Virus record (IMG/VR): IMGVR_UViG_3300003690_001203
Location: 1-20,054 of that record
From: a virus
Length of the DNA: 20,054 bases
Direction: 5' to 3' (one strand)
In this document: positions 1 through 6,345 of the stretch, piece after piece
Layout: the number at the start of each line of letters is the position of its first letter
Position numbering within the stretch: position 1 is the stretch's first letter
The notes under the pieces: generated by a model
The model's input: the letters and a program-made list of their open reading frames with translations, nothing else
What the model was told of the DNA's origin: nothing
Database searches by the model: none
Program-made: the position numbers and the translations under genes

Positions 1-504
1 GGCGACGTCGCCAAGAAGGTCGCGCTGGCGGCCAAGTCCATCGCGATCGCTCGCGCCTCGTTCGCCGCGACGATCGAGGTCTACAAGGCGATGGCCGGCA
101 AGCCGGTCGACGTCCAGACCGTCAAGGACTTCGCCCGCGAGGTCTTCGACGAGGACTACGTCAAGGCGATGAACCTGCTGCCGAAGCTCCGCGCGAAGTC
201 GAAGGAAGCCGACGCGCACAAGGCCAAGCTGATGGCCGACGCGATCGACCAGCTACAGCAGCTCGTCGACGACCGCGCGACGAACCCCTCGCTGATGGAG
301 CGCAAAGTCGTCGAGTCCTTCGAGGCTGGCCCCGGCCACGACCTCGCCGGCTCGACCGTCTACGGTCTCGTCAACGCCGCCACCGACTACATCGACCACC
401 ACCGCTCGCGCAGCGACGAGGCGAGTCTCAAGTCGAGCTGGTTCGGTTCCGGTGCCGGTCTGCGGAAGAAGTCCTTCGACGCGGCGCTCGCGTTGCTGAA
501 CTAG
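1..504 (+). CDS. DUF932-family phage/plasmid protein (3' part, cut by window start)
   Basis: The frame is open from base 1 and ends at TAG 502-504, giving the last 167 residues of a longer protein. Near the C-terminus the fragment has TVYGLVNAATDYIDHH followed by SSWFGSGAGLRKKSF. This matches the pattern I know from the C-terminus of DUF932 / TIGR03299 'phage/plasmid-like' proteins, which carry a conserved N-A-x-T-x-Y-x-D-H stretch and a final W-F-G-S-G. The molecular role of the family is not established; it is common in phages and plasmids, often near replication or early genes. The preceding part is helical and rich in Lys, Ala and Asp. A strong hairpin terminator follows 20 bases after the stop, so this gene probably ends a transcription unit separate from the structural genes. 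The family call is fairly firm; the function is unknown. Confidence 0.8.
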   Translation, partial: GDVAKKVALAAKSIAIARASFAATIEVYKAMAGKPVDVQTVKDFAREVFDEDYVKAMNLLPKLRAKSKEADAHKAKLMADAIDQLQQLVDDRATNPSLMERKVVESFEAGPGHDLAGSTVYGLVNAATDYIDHHRSRSDEASLKSSWFGSGAGLRKKSFDAALALLN

Positions 505-523
505 CAACCTCGCGATCTCACCT

Positions 524-568
524 ACGCGACCGCGCCCTCACGAGTTGGGAGCGCGGTCGCGTTCTTGT
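524..568 (+). terminator. Rho-independent-type terminator after the DUF932 gene
   Basis: A perfect 12-bp stem is formed by acgcgaccgcgc (524-535) and gcgcggtcgcgt (551-562), with a 15-base loop in which two further C-G pairs are possible. A short T-rich tail (ttcttgt, 562-568) follows. The hairpin sits in the gap after the DUF932 stop codon and before the next gene, as expected for the end of a transcript. The tail is not a pure U run, so efficiency is uncertain. Confidence 0.7.
551..568 (+). repeat. Imperfect 18-bp direct repeat, left copy
   Basis: gcgcggtcgcgttcttgt at 551-568 matches 1339-1356 at 16 of 18 positions; both differences are C to T. The two copies flank the gene at 606-1319. 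The left copy is also the right arm and tail of the terminator hairpin. The right copy has no matching left arm beside it. An 18-mer match at this level could arise by chance in a GC-rich 20-kb window; its placement around a single odd gene is what makes it notable. Confidence 0.5.
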
Positions 569-596
569 AGGCGCGGTGTCAACTAGGTGCTACGAT
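565..596 (+). promoter_or_regulatory. Possible promoter for the gene at 606
   Basis: TTGTAG (565-570) could be a -35 element and TACGAT (591-596), preceded by TG one base upstream (extended -10, TGCTACGAT), a -10 element. The spacer of 20 bases is long, so the extended -10 may carry most of the activity. A start about 7 bases after the -10 falls at 603-606, on or next to the ATG at 606, which would make the message leaderless. This is pattern matching only. Confidence 0.35.
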
Positions 597-605
597 GCGA
601 GCACT

Positions 606-1319
606 ATGGTCAACTGCAAGAAGTGTGAAACCATCCTTAGCATCAGTACGATGCAGGGCGCAGCGAAAGTTTCCTTGCTAGGACACAAGGCCGCCTTCGG
701 TCATAGCGAACTGCCCGAAGGACCCCGAAGCAAGCCGTTTGAGCTGTGGGTCGACGACGGGAGTGATTTGGCCCAAGAGTCTGACAGCGACGACATACCC
801 GCGTCTCAACCGATCACGGGCACGGTTCCGAACAAGATTGGCGTGCTGTACTTCGAGAAGGACATGGATGCCGACGGAATCTGCCCCACCAAGCAGGGAG
901 ACGACACCGGGGCAGGGGCGTGCGAAGCCGAACAGGAGAAGGTAGGTTGCGCGAATCGGATGCGCCTGTCTTGGATCTGGGACGCGGAGAGCGCCGCCGC
1001 GCGACGCTACGAAATGGCTGTCTCTAAGGGTACGGTCTACTACCGCGATTGTCTGAACCCAGGGGGAGGCGACAGCGACAAAGTCTCGACCCCTGCGGAT
1101 CATTGGGAGAAGTTGCAGGGTCCGTTGGTCGCGCCCTGGGACAAGCTCGACGACCGAACCGGTGAATTCCTGTTCCATATTGAGCTGTGCGGAGTCGTGG
1201 AGATTTGGCGCATTCACTTCTCGGACAACACCATTGGCGCGGGTCGTGCGGGCATCATCGACTCCTACTTCAACATCGAGATCGGTTGCGAAGGATGCTG
1301 CAAAAAGGCGGAATCATAA
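606..1319 (+). CDS. Hypothetical 237-residue cysteine-containing protein (moron-like)
   Basis: I do not recognise this protein. It starts with MVNCKKCETI, a CxxC pair, and ends with EIGCEGCCKKAES, so paired cysteines at both ends could bind a metal or form disulfides. The middle is acidic with aromatic, beta-like stretches (KIGVLYFEKD, VVEIWRIHF). No signal peptide or membrane segment is visible. I chose ATG 606: GTG 576 in the same frame would add ten residues, but no Shine-Dalgarno sequence precedes either codon and a -10-like element ends 9 bases before ATG 606. Codons use A and T at the third position much more freely than neighbouring genes do. The gene stands alone between a terminator upstream and the structural promoters downstream, as expected of a moron gene picked up by a phage. 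The coding status is good; the function is unknown. Confidence 0.7.
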   Translation: MVNCKKCETILSISTMQGAAKVSLLGHKAAFGHSELPEGPRSKPFELWVDDGSDLAQESDSDDIPASQPITGTVPNKIGVLYFEKDMDADGICPTKQGDDTGAGACEAEQEKVGCANRMRLSWIWDAESAAARRYEMAVSKGTVYYRDCLNPGGGDSDKVSTPADHWEKLQGPLVAPWDKLDDRTGEFLFHIELCGVVEIWRIHFSDNTIGAGRAGIIDSYFNIEIGCEGCCKKAES

Positions 1320-1338
1320 GTGCAGCGACGAGTCGAAG

Positions 1339-1356
1339 GCGCGGTTGTGTTCTTGT
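1339..1356 (+). repeat. Imperfect 18-bp direct repeat, right copy
   Basis: gcgcggttgtgttcttgt, 16 of 18 identical to 551-568. It lies 20 bases after the stop of the gene at 606-1319 and runs into the first of the two promoter-like elements. Confidence 0.5.
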
Positions 1357-1382
1357 CGCTAAGGTGGCGAGCGTGGTATTAC
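1353..1382 (+). promoter_or_regulatory. Promoter-like element 1 of the structural operon
   Basis: TTGTCG (1353-1358), an 18-base spacer and TATTAC (1377-1382) with an upstream TG (extended -10). The outer blocks TCTTGTCG and GCGTGGTA recur in the same order at 1461-1487. It lies in the only sizeable non-coding gap, ahead of all structural genes. No experimental support. Confidence 0.4.
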
Positions 1383-1462
1383 TTGGGGCTGCTCGCGGTT
1401 GCTACCAGTTCGGCTTGGCGAGGTCGGCTGGACGGGAGGTGGTGCGGGTGGCCCCTCTTCTC

Positions 1463-1491
1463 TTGTCGTAATCTATGAGGCGTGGTAGGGT
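1463..1491 (+). promoter_or_regulatory. Promoter-like element 2 of the structural operon
   Basis: TTGTCG (1463-1468), a 17-base spacer and TAGGGT (1486-1491) with an upstream TG. It shares TCTTGTCG and GCGTGGTA with element 1, separated by 11 instead of 12 bases. A start near 1498 would leave a leader of about 25 bases before GTG 1523, with room for the GAGGA ribosome site. Confidence 0.4.
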
Positions 1492-1522
1492 CCGAGTGCA
1501 AACCACAACCCCCGAGGATTCC

Positions 1523-1782
1523 GTGACTGATACCGTTGCCGCCAAAGCCGCCGCTCTCGCTGCCGAAGAAGCCTCCCAATACGACGCGTGCAAGAACGCC
1601 GTCGAACCGGTCGACGCCGCTCGACCTTTCACCCAAGTCGGCACCGCAGCGCGCAGCTCGCCGCCGAGCCGGCCGCCGTCGCCGAGCCGGCCGCCGTCGA
1701 AGAAGAAGTCGAGCAACCGTCGGACGACGACGCGTTGCCCGAGGACCCCGCAGTCACCGACGCCGGCGAGTTACTCGACTAG
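1523..1782 (+). CDS. Small acidic protein upstream of the portal, apparent frameshift
   Basis: The start is GTG 1523, preceded by GAGGA at 1514-1518. The first part reads VTDTVAAKAAALAAEEASQY and continues to FTQVGTA near 1640. Beyond that this frame turns into Ser/Pro/Arg-rich nonsense and runs over the portal gene without a stop. The frame one base earlier instead continues in the same Ala/Glu/Pro style (AQLAAEPAAVAEPAAVEEEV ... DAGELLD) and stops at TAG 1780-1782. Adding one base near 1620-1660 makes a single protein of about 86 residues. No slippery heptamer is evident at the junction. It is the first gene of the structural operon, 35 bases before the portal. I do not recognise its family; a small virion or assembly protein is possible from its position only. 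Confidence 0.5.
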
Positions 1783-1817
1783 AGCGCCGGCCCCAATCGA
1801 AAACCCCCGAACGATAG

Positions 1818-3422
1818 ATGGTTCACGAGCTACGGACACGCAACCAATCGCAGCAACTCTTCGTCCGGGCGCTCTCGCAGGCGTACCGCAACGGCATCCA
1901 GCTCTACGACCCGTCGATCTGGCTCGTGCGCGAGCCCGAGATCGAAGAGAAGATGCTGCGCGATGCCGATATCCGGCACGCGATCGGCTACCGCCGGCAT
2001 CTCATCGCCGGGCGAAGCTGGACGATCACGCCGACCGTCGAGGGCTCCCCGCGTTCCGACGTAGCGGTCCACGTTGCGACCGAGCTGCTCAAGCACATCG
2101 AGCACTTCACGCGGGCTCGGTTGAATCTATCGCGTGCGTTCTTCTCGGGCGCTCGGTTCTCGCGGATTCACGGCGAACCGATGGATCTACCGCTTGGCGA
2201 TGGCCGGGTGCGAACTTGGTGGGTGCCGACGTCGCTCGAAGACCAAGACAAGCGCATGTACCGGATCGCGACGCGCAACGAGGACAACGTCATCCACACG
2301 CATTGGGAGCGGTGGAACATCGGCGCGAGCGAATTCGAGAGCCTTTCGCCCGACCAGTTCCGCGCCACCTTGCGCCACGTCTACGAAGACGATCAAGCGG
2401 CACTTGGACACGGGACCGCGTTACGTGAGGCGCTTGGTTGGTGGTGGTATGCCAAGACCCACGTCTTTCAAGAATCGCTCCAGGCCGTCGAGCGTTTCGC
2501 CCAGGGGATCATCCACGCGCGCATCGACGGCGTCCGCGACGCGGACGGCAAACCCAACACGCAACTGATCGCCGAGTGGCAAGAGGTTCTCGAAGACCTA
2601 CGCTCGCGACACGTCCTCGTCTCGGACAAGAACGACATCGTCGAGGTCATCAGCGGTAGTTCGGAAGGGCACCAACTCCTGAGCGACATTCGCGCCGAGC
2701 TACGCAATACGATCTACACGTTGGTCATGGGTGCGAACCTCACGACGGCGGCTTCCGAGGGCGGAAGCTACGCGCTCGCCGAAGTGCAAGAGAACTCGAC
2801 CGAGGCGTTGCTGCGCTACGATCGCGAGACGCTACAAGAAATGCTCTCGGCGCAGCTCATCGCCTACATTTGGCGAATGAACTGGCCCAACCTCGTCGAG
2901 CTGGACATCGCACGCGAGCGCCCCAACTTCTCGATCGCGCAAGAGAAGATCATGGACCCGAAGGAACGCGCGGCCATTGGCGAGATCGCGAACCGCATGG
3001 GCGTTCGACTCTCGCGCGATGACTTCCTCGACCAGATCGGCTTCCGCATTCCCAAGGAAGGTGAAGACACGATCGACCCGGTCATCATCCCCGGCGGTGT
3101 CAACCAAAACGGCACGCTGTTCTCGGATCTCGGCATGGACGACGCGTTCACCGAGTCCGGCGACGGCGTCGCGAGTCTGGATGCGCCGAGCAAAGACACC
3201 GAGATCCAAGACACCGCGCTCAACGGCGCACAAGTTTCAGCGGCCGCCGAGATCATCGACCGGGTGGTCTCCAACACGTTGCCGCCTAACACCGCAATCC
3301 TCATGCTGACGTCGATGTTTAGCATGGATCACGAGATCGCCTCGAAGATGGTCACCGAGGCGGCCGCGTTCAATCCGGCAACGCCAGTCGATTCCCCGGC
3401 CGAGGCGGCGTTGATGCGTTGA
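1818..3422 (+). CDS. Portal protein, Mu gp29-like (DUF935)
   Basis: The portal forms the dodecameric ring at one head vertex through which DNA is packaged and ejected. The 534 residues are close to the family's usual size of about 500. Family-like features are the N-terminal stretch MLRDADIRHAIGYRRHLIAG (about 46-65) leading into SWTITP, the Trp-rich central region with ALGWWWYAKTHVFQ (about 205-218), and the segment GANLTTAASEGGSYALAEV (about 305-323), a hallmark of DUF935 portals, where a conserved G-x-x-(L/Y)-A-x-x-x motif precedes the C-terminal helices. Upstream of ATG 1818 there is no strong ribosome site. The stop overlaps the start of the minor head protein. In Mu the large terminase (gp28) precedes this gene; here it does not. 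High confidence in the family. Confidence 0.9.
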   Translation: MVHELRTRNQSQQLFVRALSQAYRNGIQLYDPSIWLVREPEIEEKMLRDADIRHAIGYRRHLIAGRSWTITPTVEGSPRSDVAVHVATELLKHIEHFTRARLNLSRAFFSGARFSRIHGEPMDLPLGDGRVRTWWVPTSLEDQDKRMYRIATRNEDNVIHTHWERWNIGASEFESLSPDQFRATLRHVYEDDQAALGHGTALREALGWWWYAKTHVFQESLQAVERFAQGIIHARIDGVRDADGKPNTQLIAEWQEVLEDLRSRHVLVSDKNDIVEVISGSSEGHQLLSDIRAELRNTIYTLVMGANLTTAASEGGSYALAEVQENSTEALLRYDRETLQEMLSAQLIAYIWRMNWPNLVELDIARERPNFSIAQEKIMDPKERAAIGEIANRMGVRLSRDDFLDQIGFRIPKEGEDTIDPVIIPGGVNQNGTLFSDLGMDDAFTESGDGVASLDAPSKDTEIQDTALNGAQVSAAAEIIDRVVSNTLPPNTAILMLTSMFSMDHEIASKMVTEAAAFNPATPVDSPAEAALMR

Positions 3423-4281
3423 GATTTGACGTTGGTGAGTTCCTCGACGACGTGACAGACAAGTCGGCGGTTCACTACGTCGATGCGATCAACGACCTGC
3501 ACGCCGCCGTGATGGTCGGCAACCGACCCGAGGCCCGAGCTTCCCGTCTACGACTACAGGAGGTGATTCGCGAGACCGTCGGCACCGCCGAGATTCTAGG
3601 CGCGACCGTCACATTGCAGAAAACGGCGGCGGTCCTCGGTGGTCACGGCGTCACCTTGGCGCGCGATCGTTCGCGCATGATCGCGTTCGGCAAGACGACG
3701 ATCCAGACCGTCATGCCGCACAACACCTTCGCCGCCGCGATCGAGGCGCTAGTCGACCGAACACCGGTGACGATCCGCGCGGCCGCCGAGCGCACGGCCC
3801 TAGCAATCGCCAAGCTCTACGGCAGCGCGACCAAGCCGATCATCGCCTTCGCTCGCGCGGCCGAGGCGTCAGTCACCAAGCACGCGCAGGCGACACTTGC
3901 CGAGTTGATCCGCTCGGGCTCGGGCGAGGTTGACGCCGGCACGCGACTCGCGAAGGACATCAACGCGATGCGGAAGCGGTCGCGCAAGTGGTCGGCGAGC
4001 TACTCGCGCATGGTTTTCAGGACCAACGTCAACACCGGTGCAACTGCCGGAGCGATACTCGTGACAACCACGCAGCCGCCGACGGGATCACGATGAAGAC
4101 GCGCGATCCGCGCTGGGCGCACCTCGCCAGCCCGCTAGGTTACAACTGCCGGTGCGACATGGTCGAGGTTACGGTCTTCGATGACGCGACCTGGACGCGA
4201 AACATTCCCGCTGGCGCGCATCCCGACTCTGGGTTCCGGCACGGCGGCCGCCCCGACCTCTTGCTCTCGGGAAAGACATGA
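3419..4281 (+). CDS. Minor head / head morphogenesis protein (Mu gpF, SPP1 gp7-like), apparent frameshift
   Basis: Proteins of this family attach to the portal and act in early head assembly and DNA delivery. The first frame starts at TTG 3419, overlapping the portal stop (TTGA), and gives about 205 helical residues ending in WSASYSRMVFRTNVNTGATA. It then breaks off after about 20 unrelated residues. The frame one base earlier supplies the expected end of the domain: SDTRDNHAAADGIT, then SPLGYNCRC. The H-x-x-x-D-G and P-x-G-Y-N-C-R-C motifs are typical of the SPP1 gp7 / gpF domain. One missing base near 4035-4060 restores a protein of about 287 residues; the span of 863 bases fits exactly one lost base. 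The TTG start is uncertain, and GTG 3452 is an in-frame alternative. The family call is confident; whether the gene is intact is not. Confidence 0.8.
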
Positions 4282-4481
4282 GCGAGAAGTGGGACATGCT
4301 AAAGCCGAAGCTCGATCGCATATGTCTGCGAAGGGGCATCCTGAAAGTCGCCGCCGAGATCCCGGCGAATCGTGCTACGGTGTACCGCCTACTAAACAAC
4401 GAGACTGCCCAACCTTCTCGGGCGGTCGAGGCAGGCATCGAGCGAATCATCGACGCGGAACAGCAACAGAATGAGGACTGA
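4278..4481 (+). CDS. Small helix-turn-helix protein
   Basis: A 67-residue protein whose ATG overlaps the stop of the head morphogenesis gene (ATGA). Residues about 20-45, including VAAEIPANRATVYRLLNNET, fit a helix-turn-helix: a helix, a short turn with a small residue, then a recognition-like helix (RATVYRLLN), as in Cro/C1-type or plasmid-addiction-type DNA-binding proteins. A second amphipathic helix (RAVEAGIERIIDA) and a polar tail follow. It could bind phage DNA as a late-gene regulator, or the fold could have been reused as a structural adaptor. The ATGA coupling means it is co-expressed with head genes. The fold is moderately supported; no family name is claimed. Confidence 0.65.
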   Translation: MSEKWDMLKPKLDRICLRRGILKVAAEIPANRATVYRLLNNETAQPSRAVEAGIERIIDAEQQQNED

Positions 4482-4484
4482 CCA

Positions 4485-4805
4485 ATGGTAGAAGCACGGC
4501 ATCACGCAGAGATCATCGCCGACAAGATCATCGCCCAGAACGCGAACGCGCTGACTACTGACTTCACGGTCCACAAGCAGGAGGCGATCGTCCGCATCAC
4601 CCTCGCTATCAGCTCGGCCGTCAAGGTCAAGCTCGTCCCGAGTAGTGGCACCGCGCTCTACTTCAACGCCGGCGCGGTGATGGTCGCGGCGACCGTTTAC
4701 ACCGAAGAGTTCGCGCTTGACACCGGGCGCACTTGGAACATCCAGACCGACGACAGCGGCGGCACGACGGTCTATCATCTCGTCGTTCAGGAGATCGTAC
4801 GATGA
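4485..4805 (+). CDS. Small beta-rich structural protein of unknown function
   Basis: The gene encodes 106 residues. GAGG at 4473-4476 precedes ATG 4485 by 8 bases. After a polar helical N-terminus, the rest looks like alternating beta strands: VRITLAISSAVKVKLVPSS, TALYFNAGAVMVAATVYTEE, then TWNIQTDDSGGTTVYHLVVQ. Such a compact beta sandwich is common among small phage head proteins. Its position, between the minor head protein and the protease/scaffold with an ATGA overlap to the latter, favours a role in the capsid, for example a decoration or head fibre part. I do not recognise a named family. Confidence 0.65.
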   Translation: MVEARHHAEIIADKIIAQNANALTTDFTVHKQEAIVRITLAISSAVKVKLVPSSGTALYFNAGAVMVAATVYTEEFALDTGRTWNIQTDDSGGTTVYHLVVQEIVR

Positions 4806-6304
4806 CCGAGACAACTCTGGAGGGCATTGTTAGTGGCTACCGCGCGGAGCTGACCGACGAGGGCCTCGTGCTCTATGACGTACCAATCTTCTGCGCGTGC
4901 GCGTTTGACGCCGGCGGGTCAGGCGAGTCGAAGCCTCTCCAGTTCGACGAGCTGTGGGTCAAGGCGGCATTCAAGAAGGCGATGCGACGCCAGACCGGCG
5001 ACTACAAACCGCCGATGCACATTCGGCACCATGATCGCGAGACGGCCGCGAACGATTCGGTGCGGAAGGCCGGCTACTTCCGCATCCGTCGCACTGGCCC
5101 CATCACCCTCGACGGCCAACGGCGCACGGCGATCTACGCCGACTTGATCTTCACCGACCCCAACGCGCAATGGGAAGTTAGGACGAACCAACTCAACTAT
5201 CGGTCGGTCGAGATCCACGACTACACGGCCGAAGCGAGCATCGACGGCCTCGCCCTACTCGACCACGAGGCCCCGCACTTAGAGCTTCCGATGCTCCAAG
5301 TTGCCGGCCCGGTCGAGGACAAACGCACCGACCAAGCTGTCGCAAATGCAAATTTCCAAACCCGAGCCGCCCCAGCTCGACGCGGAACGATGGTATGTTT
5401 CCGCCGCGCTGGCACGAAAGCCTACGTCACATTCAAGGATGACTCGACCATGAAGACGCCCGAACAGATCGCAGAGGAAGCCGAGGCCGCCGAGGCCGCA
5501 CGCATCGCCAACCTGGGTGGCACCGAGACACGGGCCAACCTGGAGGACGACAAGGACAAGGACGCCAACATGGAGGACGACAAGGACGACAAGGACGCCA
5601 ACATGGAAGACGACGACAAGGACAAAGACGCGGACATGATGGAAGGCGAAAACGGTATCGACTGGGCCGCCGTCGCGAAGGCGTTGGAATCCGGCGAGGT
5701 CATGCAGAAGGATCTCGACATGGTTCTCGCTGCGATCCAGAACCAAACGCCCGCCGAAGAGGAAACCATCACGGCCGAAGAAGAGAAGGAACCCATCCAG
5801 CAAGTCTCAACGCTCAAGGCTCGGACTCCCGAGCTGGTCGCGATGGCGAAGTTGCAAGGTCAAGTCGACGCGCTCCAGGCCGCCGGCGTCCAACGCGACA
5901 CCCGAGAGAAGCGCGTCAGCGAAGTCGCTCGTGCGCTCGTTCGGCTCAAGGGGATGCCGCTCGGGGCCGACCTCCAGGGCAAGCTCGTCAAGTTCCACAA
6001 GGCGCACGGCGGCGCAGCGTTTGGCGACTACGTCGAATCGCTCGCGCAGAACACGGTCATCGACCCCGGCGAGCGTTCGGATCAGGCCAAGGCGGCCTTC
6101 AAAGCACTCGGCGGCAAGGTGCCGGCAATCGCAATGAAGTACCAGAGCGGTGGGACCGAAGACGTCCACACGGCGGCGGCGTTCTGCCGCGAGTATCGCC
6201 AGCTCCAAGAGGCCGGCGCGGGCTCGAAGCTCACCGAAGAGCAGTACGTCAAGAACAACATGGCGCGCGCCGAGAGCGCGGCCGCCGAAGCCGAAGCCGT
6301 CTAG
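4802..6304 (+). CDS. Head maturation protease with C-terminal scaffold (Mu gpI-like)
   Basis: The gene encodes 500 residues; ATG 4802 overlaps the previous stop (ATGA). Residues about 1-170 look like the protease half of Mu-type I proteins. HIRHHD (His73, His76, His77) could hold the catalytic His, a strand RTAIYADLIFTDP follows (108-120), then NYRSVEI with Ser135 as candidate nucleophile, and ALLDHEAPHLELP (151-163), which resembles the 'LALLGxExP' stretch seen in these proteins. From about 217 the protein becomes acidic, with a tandem EDDKDKDANM-type repeat at about 247-278, then coiled-coil-like helices (LVAMAKLQGQVDALQAAGVQ) typical of scaffolds. In Mu the scaffold is also made separately from an internal start. 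The family assignment is an inference from motifs and gene order; the catalytic residues are candidates only. Confidence 0.75.
   Translation: MTETTLEGIVSGYRAELTDEGLVLYDVPIFCACAFDAGGSGESKPLQFDELWVKAAFKKAMRRQTGDYKPPMHIRHHDRETAANDSVRKAGYFRIRRTGPITLDGQRRTAIYADLIFTDPNAQWEVRTNQLNYRSVEIHDYTAEASIDGLALLDHEAPHLELPMLQVAGPVEDKRTDQAVANANFQTRAAPARRGTMVCFRRAGTKAYVTFKDDSTMKTPEQIAEEAEAAEAARIANLGGTETRANLEDDKDKDANMEDDKDDKDANMEDDDKDKDADMMEGENGIDWAAVAKALESGEVMQKDLDMVLAAIQNQTPAEEETITAEEEKEPIQQVSTLKARTPELVAMAKLQGQVDALQAAGVQRDTREKRVSEVARALVRLKGMPLGADLQGKLVKFHKAHGGAAFGDYVESLAQNTVIDPGERSDQAKAAFKALGGKVPAIAMKYQSGGTEDVHTAAAFCREYRQLQEAGAGSKLTEEQYVKNNMARAESAAAEAEAV
5450..6304 (+). CDS. Possible nested scaffold protein from an internal start
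   Basis: In-frame ATG 5450 (residue 217 of the protease gene) is preceded by AAGGA at 5435-5439, 10 bases away. Translation from here would give 284 residues: MKTPEQIAEEAEAAEAARIA, the acidic repeats and the coiled-coil region, that is, the scaffold without the protease. Phage Mu (I and Z) and lambda (C and Nu3) use the same nested arrangement. The internal start lies at the change from protease-like to scaffold-like sequence, which supports it. It is a prediction and could be a coincidental Met. Confidence 0.45.
   Translation: MKTPEQIAEEAEAAEAARIANLGGTETRANLEDDKDKDANMEDDKDDKDANMEDDDKDKDADMMEGENGIDWAAVAKALESGEVMQKDLDMVLAAIQNQTPAEEETITAEEEKEPIQQVSTLKARTPELVAMAKLQGQVDALQAAGVQRDTREKRVSEVARALVRLKGMPLGADLQGKLVKFHKAHGGAAFGDYVESLAQNTVIDPGERSDQAKAAFKALGGKVPAIAMKYQSGGTEDVHTAAAFCREYRQLQEAGAGSKLTEEQYVKNNMARAESAAAEAEAV
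5541..5636 (+). repeat. Three tandem 30-33 bp repeats coding for acidic EDDKD(K/D)KDANM units
   Basis: Units at 5541-5570 (30 bases), 5571-5603 (33) and 5604-5636 (33) begin tggaggacgacaagg or a close variant and end with gacgccaaca or gacgcggaca. They encode alternating Asp and Lys in the scaffold part of the protease/scaffold gene. The second unit differs from the first by a three-base insertion; the third is more diverged. Confidence 0.85.
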
Positions 6305-6325
6305 CGCGCAACCCCGAACAACCAA

Positions 6326-6345
6326 CAAGAGGATCTGAACAATGG
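6326..6345 (+). promoter_or_regulatory. Strong ribosome binding site, decoration-like gene
   Basis: AGAGGATCTGAACA directly before ATG 6342 is almost the same as the leader of the major capsid gene at 6837-6850. The AGAGG core is well spaced, as suits an abundant virion protein. Confidence 0.6.

Noticed and set aside
576-605. GTG 576 as the start of the hypothetical gene
   Set aside because: There is no ribosome site, the residues added look random, and a -10-like element lies inside this stretch.
1475-2428. Long + strand frame of 317 codons overlapping the portal start
   Set aside because: Only its first part from GTG 1523 to about 1640 looks like protein; the rest is Arg/Pro-rich and overlaps the portal gene. 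It is the product of the frame break near 1640.
3988-4281. Independent small gene at 3988 carrying the YNCRC motif
   Set aside because: The motif is the known end of the head morphogenesis domain, and its upstream residues in that frame are nonsense; it belongs to the gene starting at 3419.
4733-4801. Upstream extension of the protease/scaffold gene to an earlier start
   Set aside because: The added residues are an out-of-frame reading of the preceding gene; ATG 4802 overlaps its stop in the usual ATGA manner.
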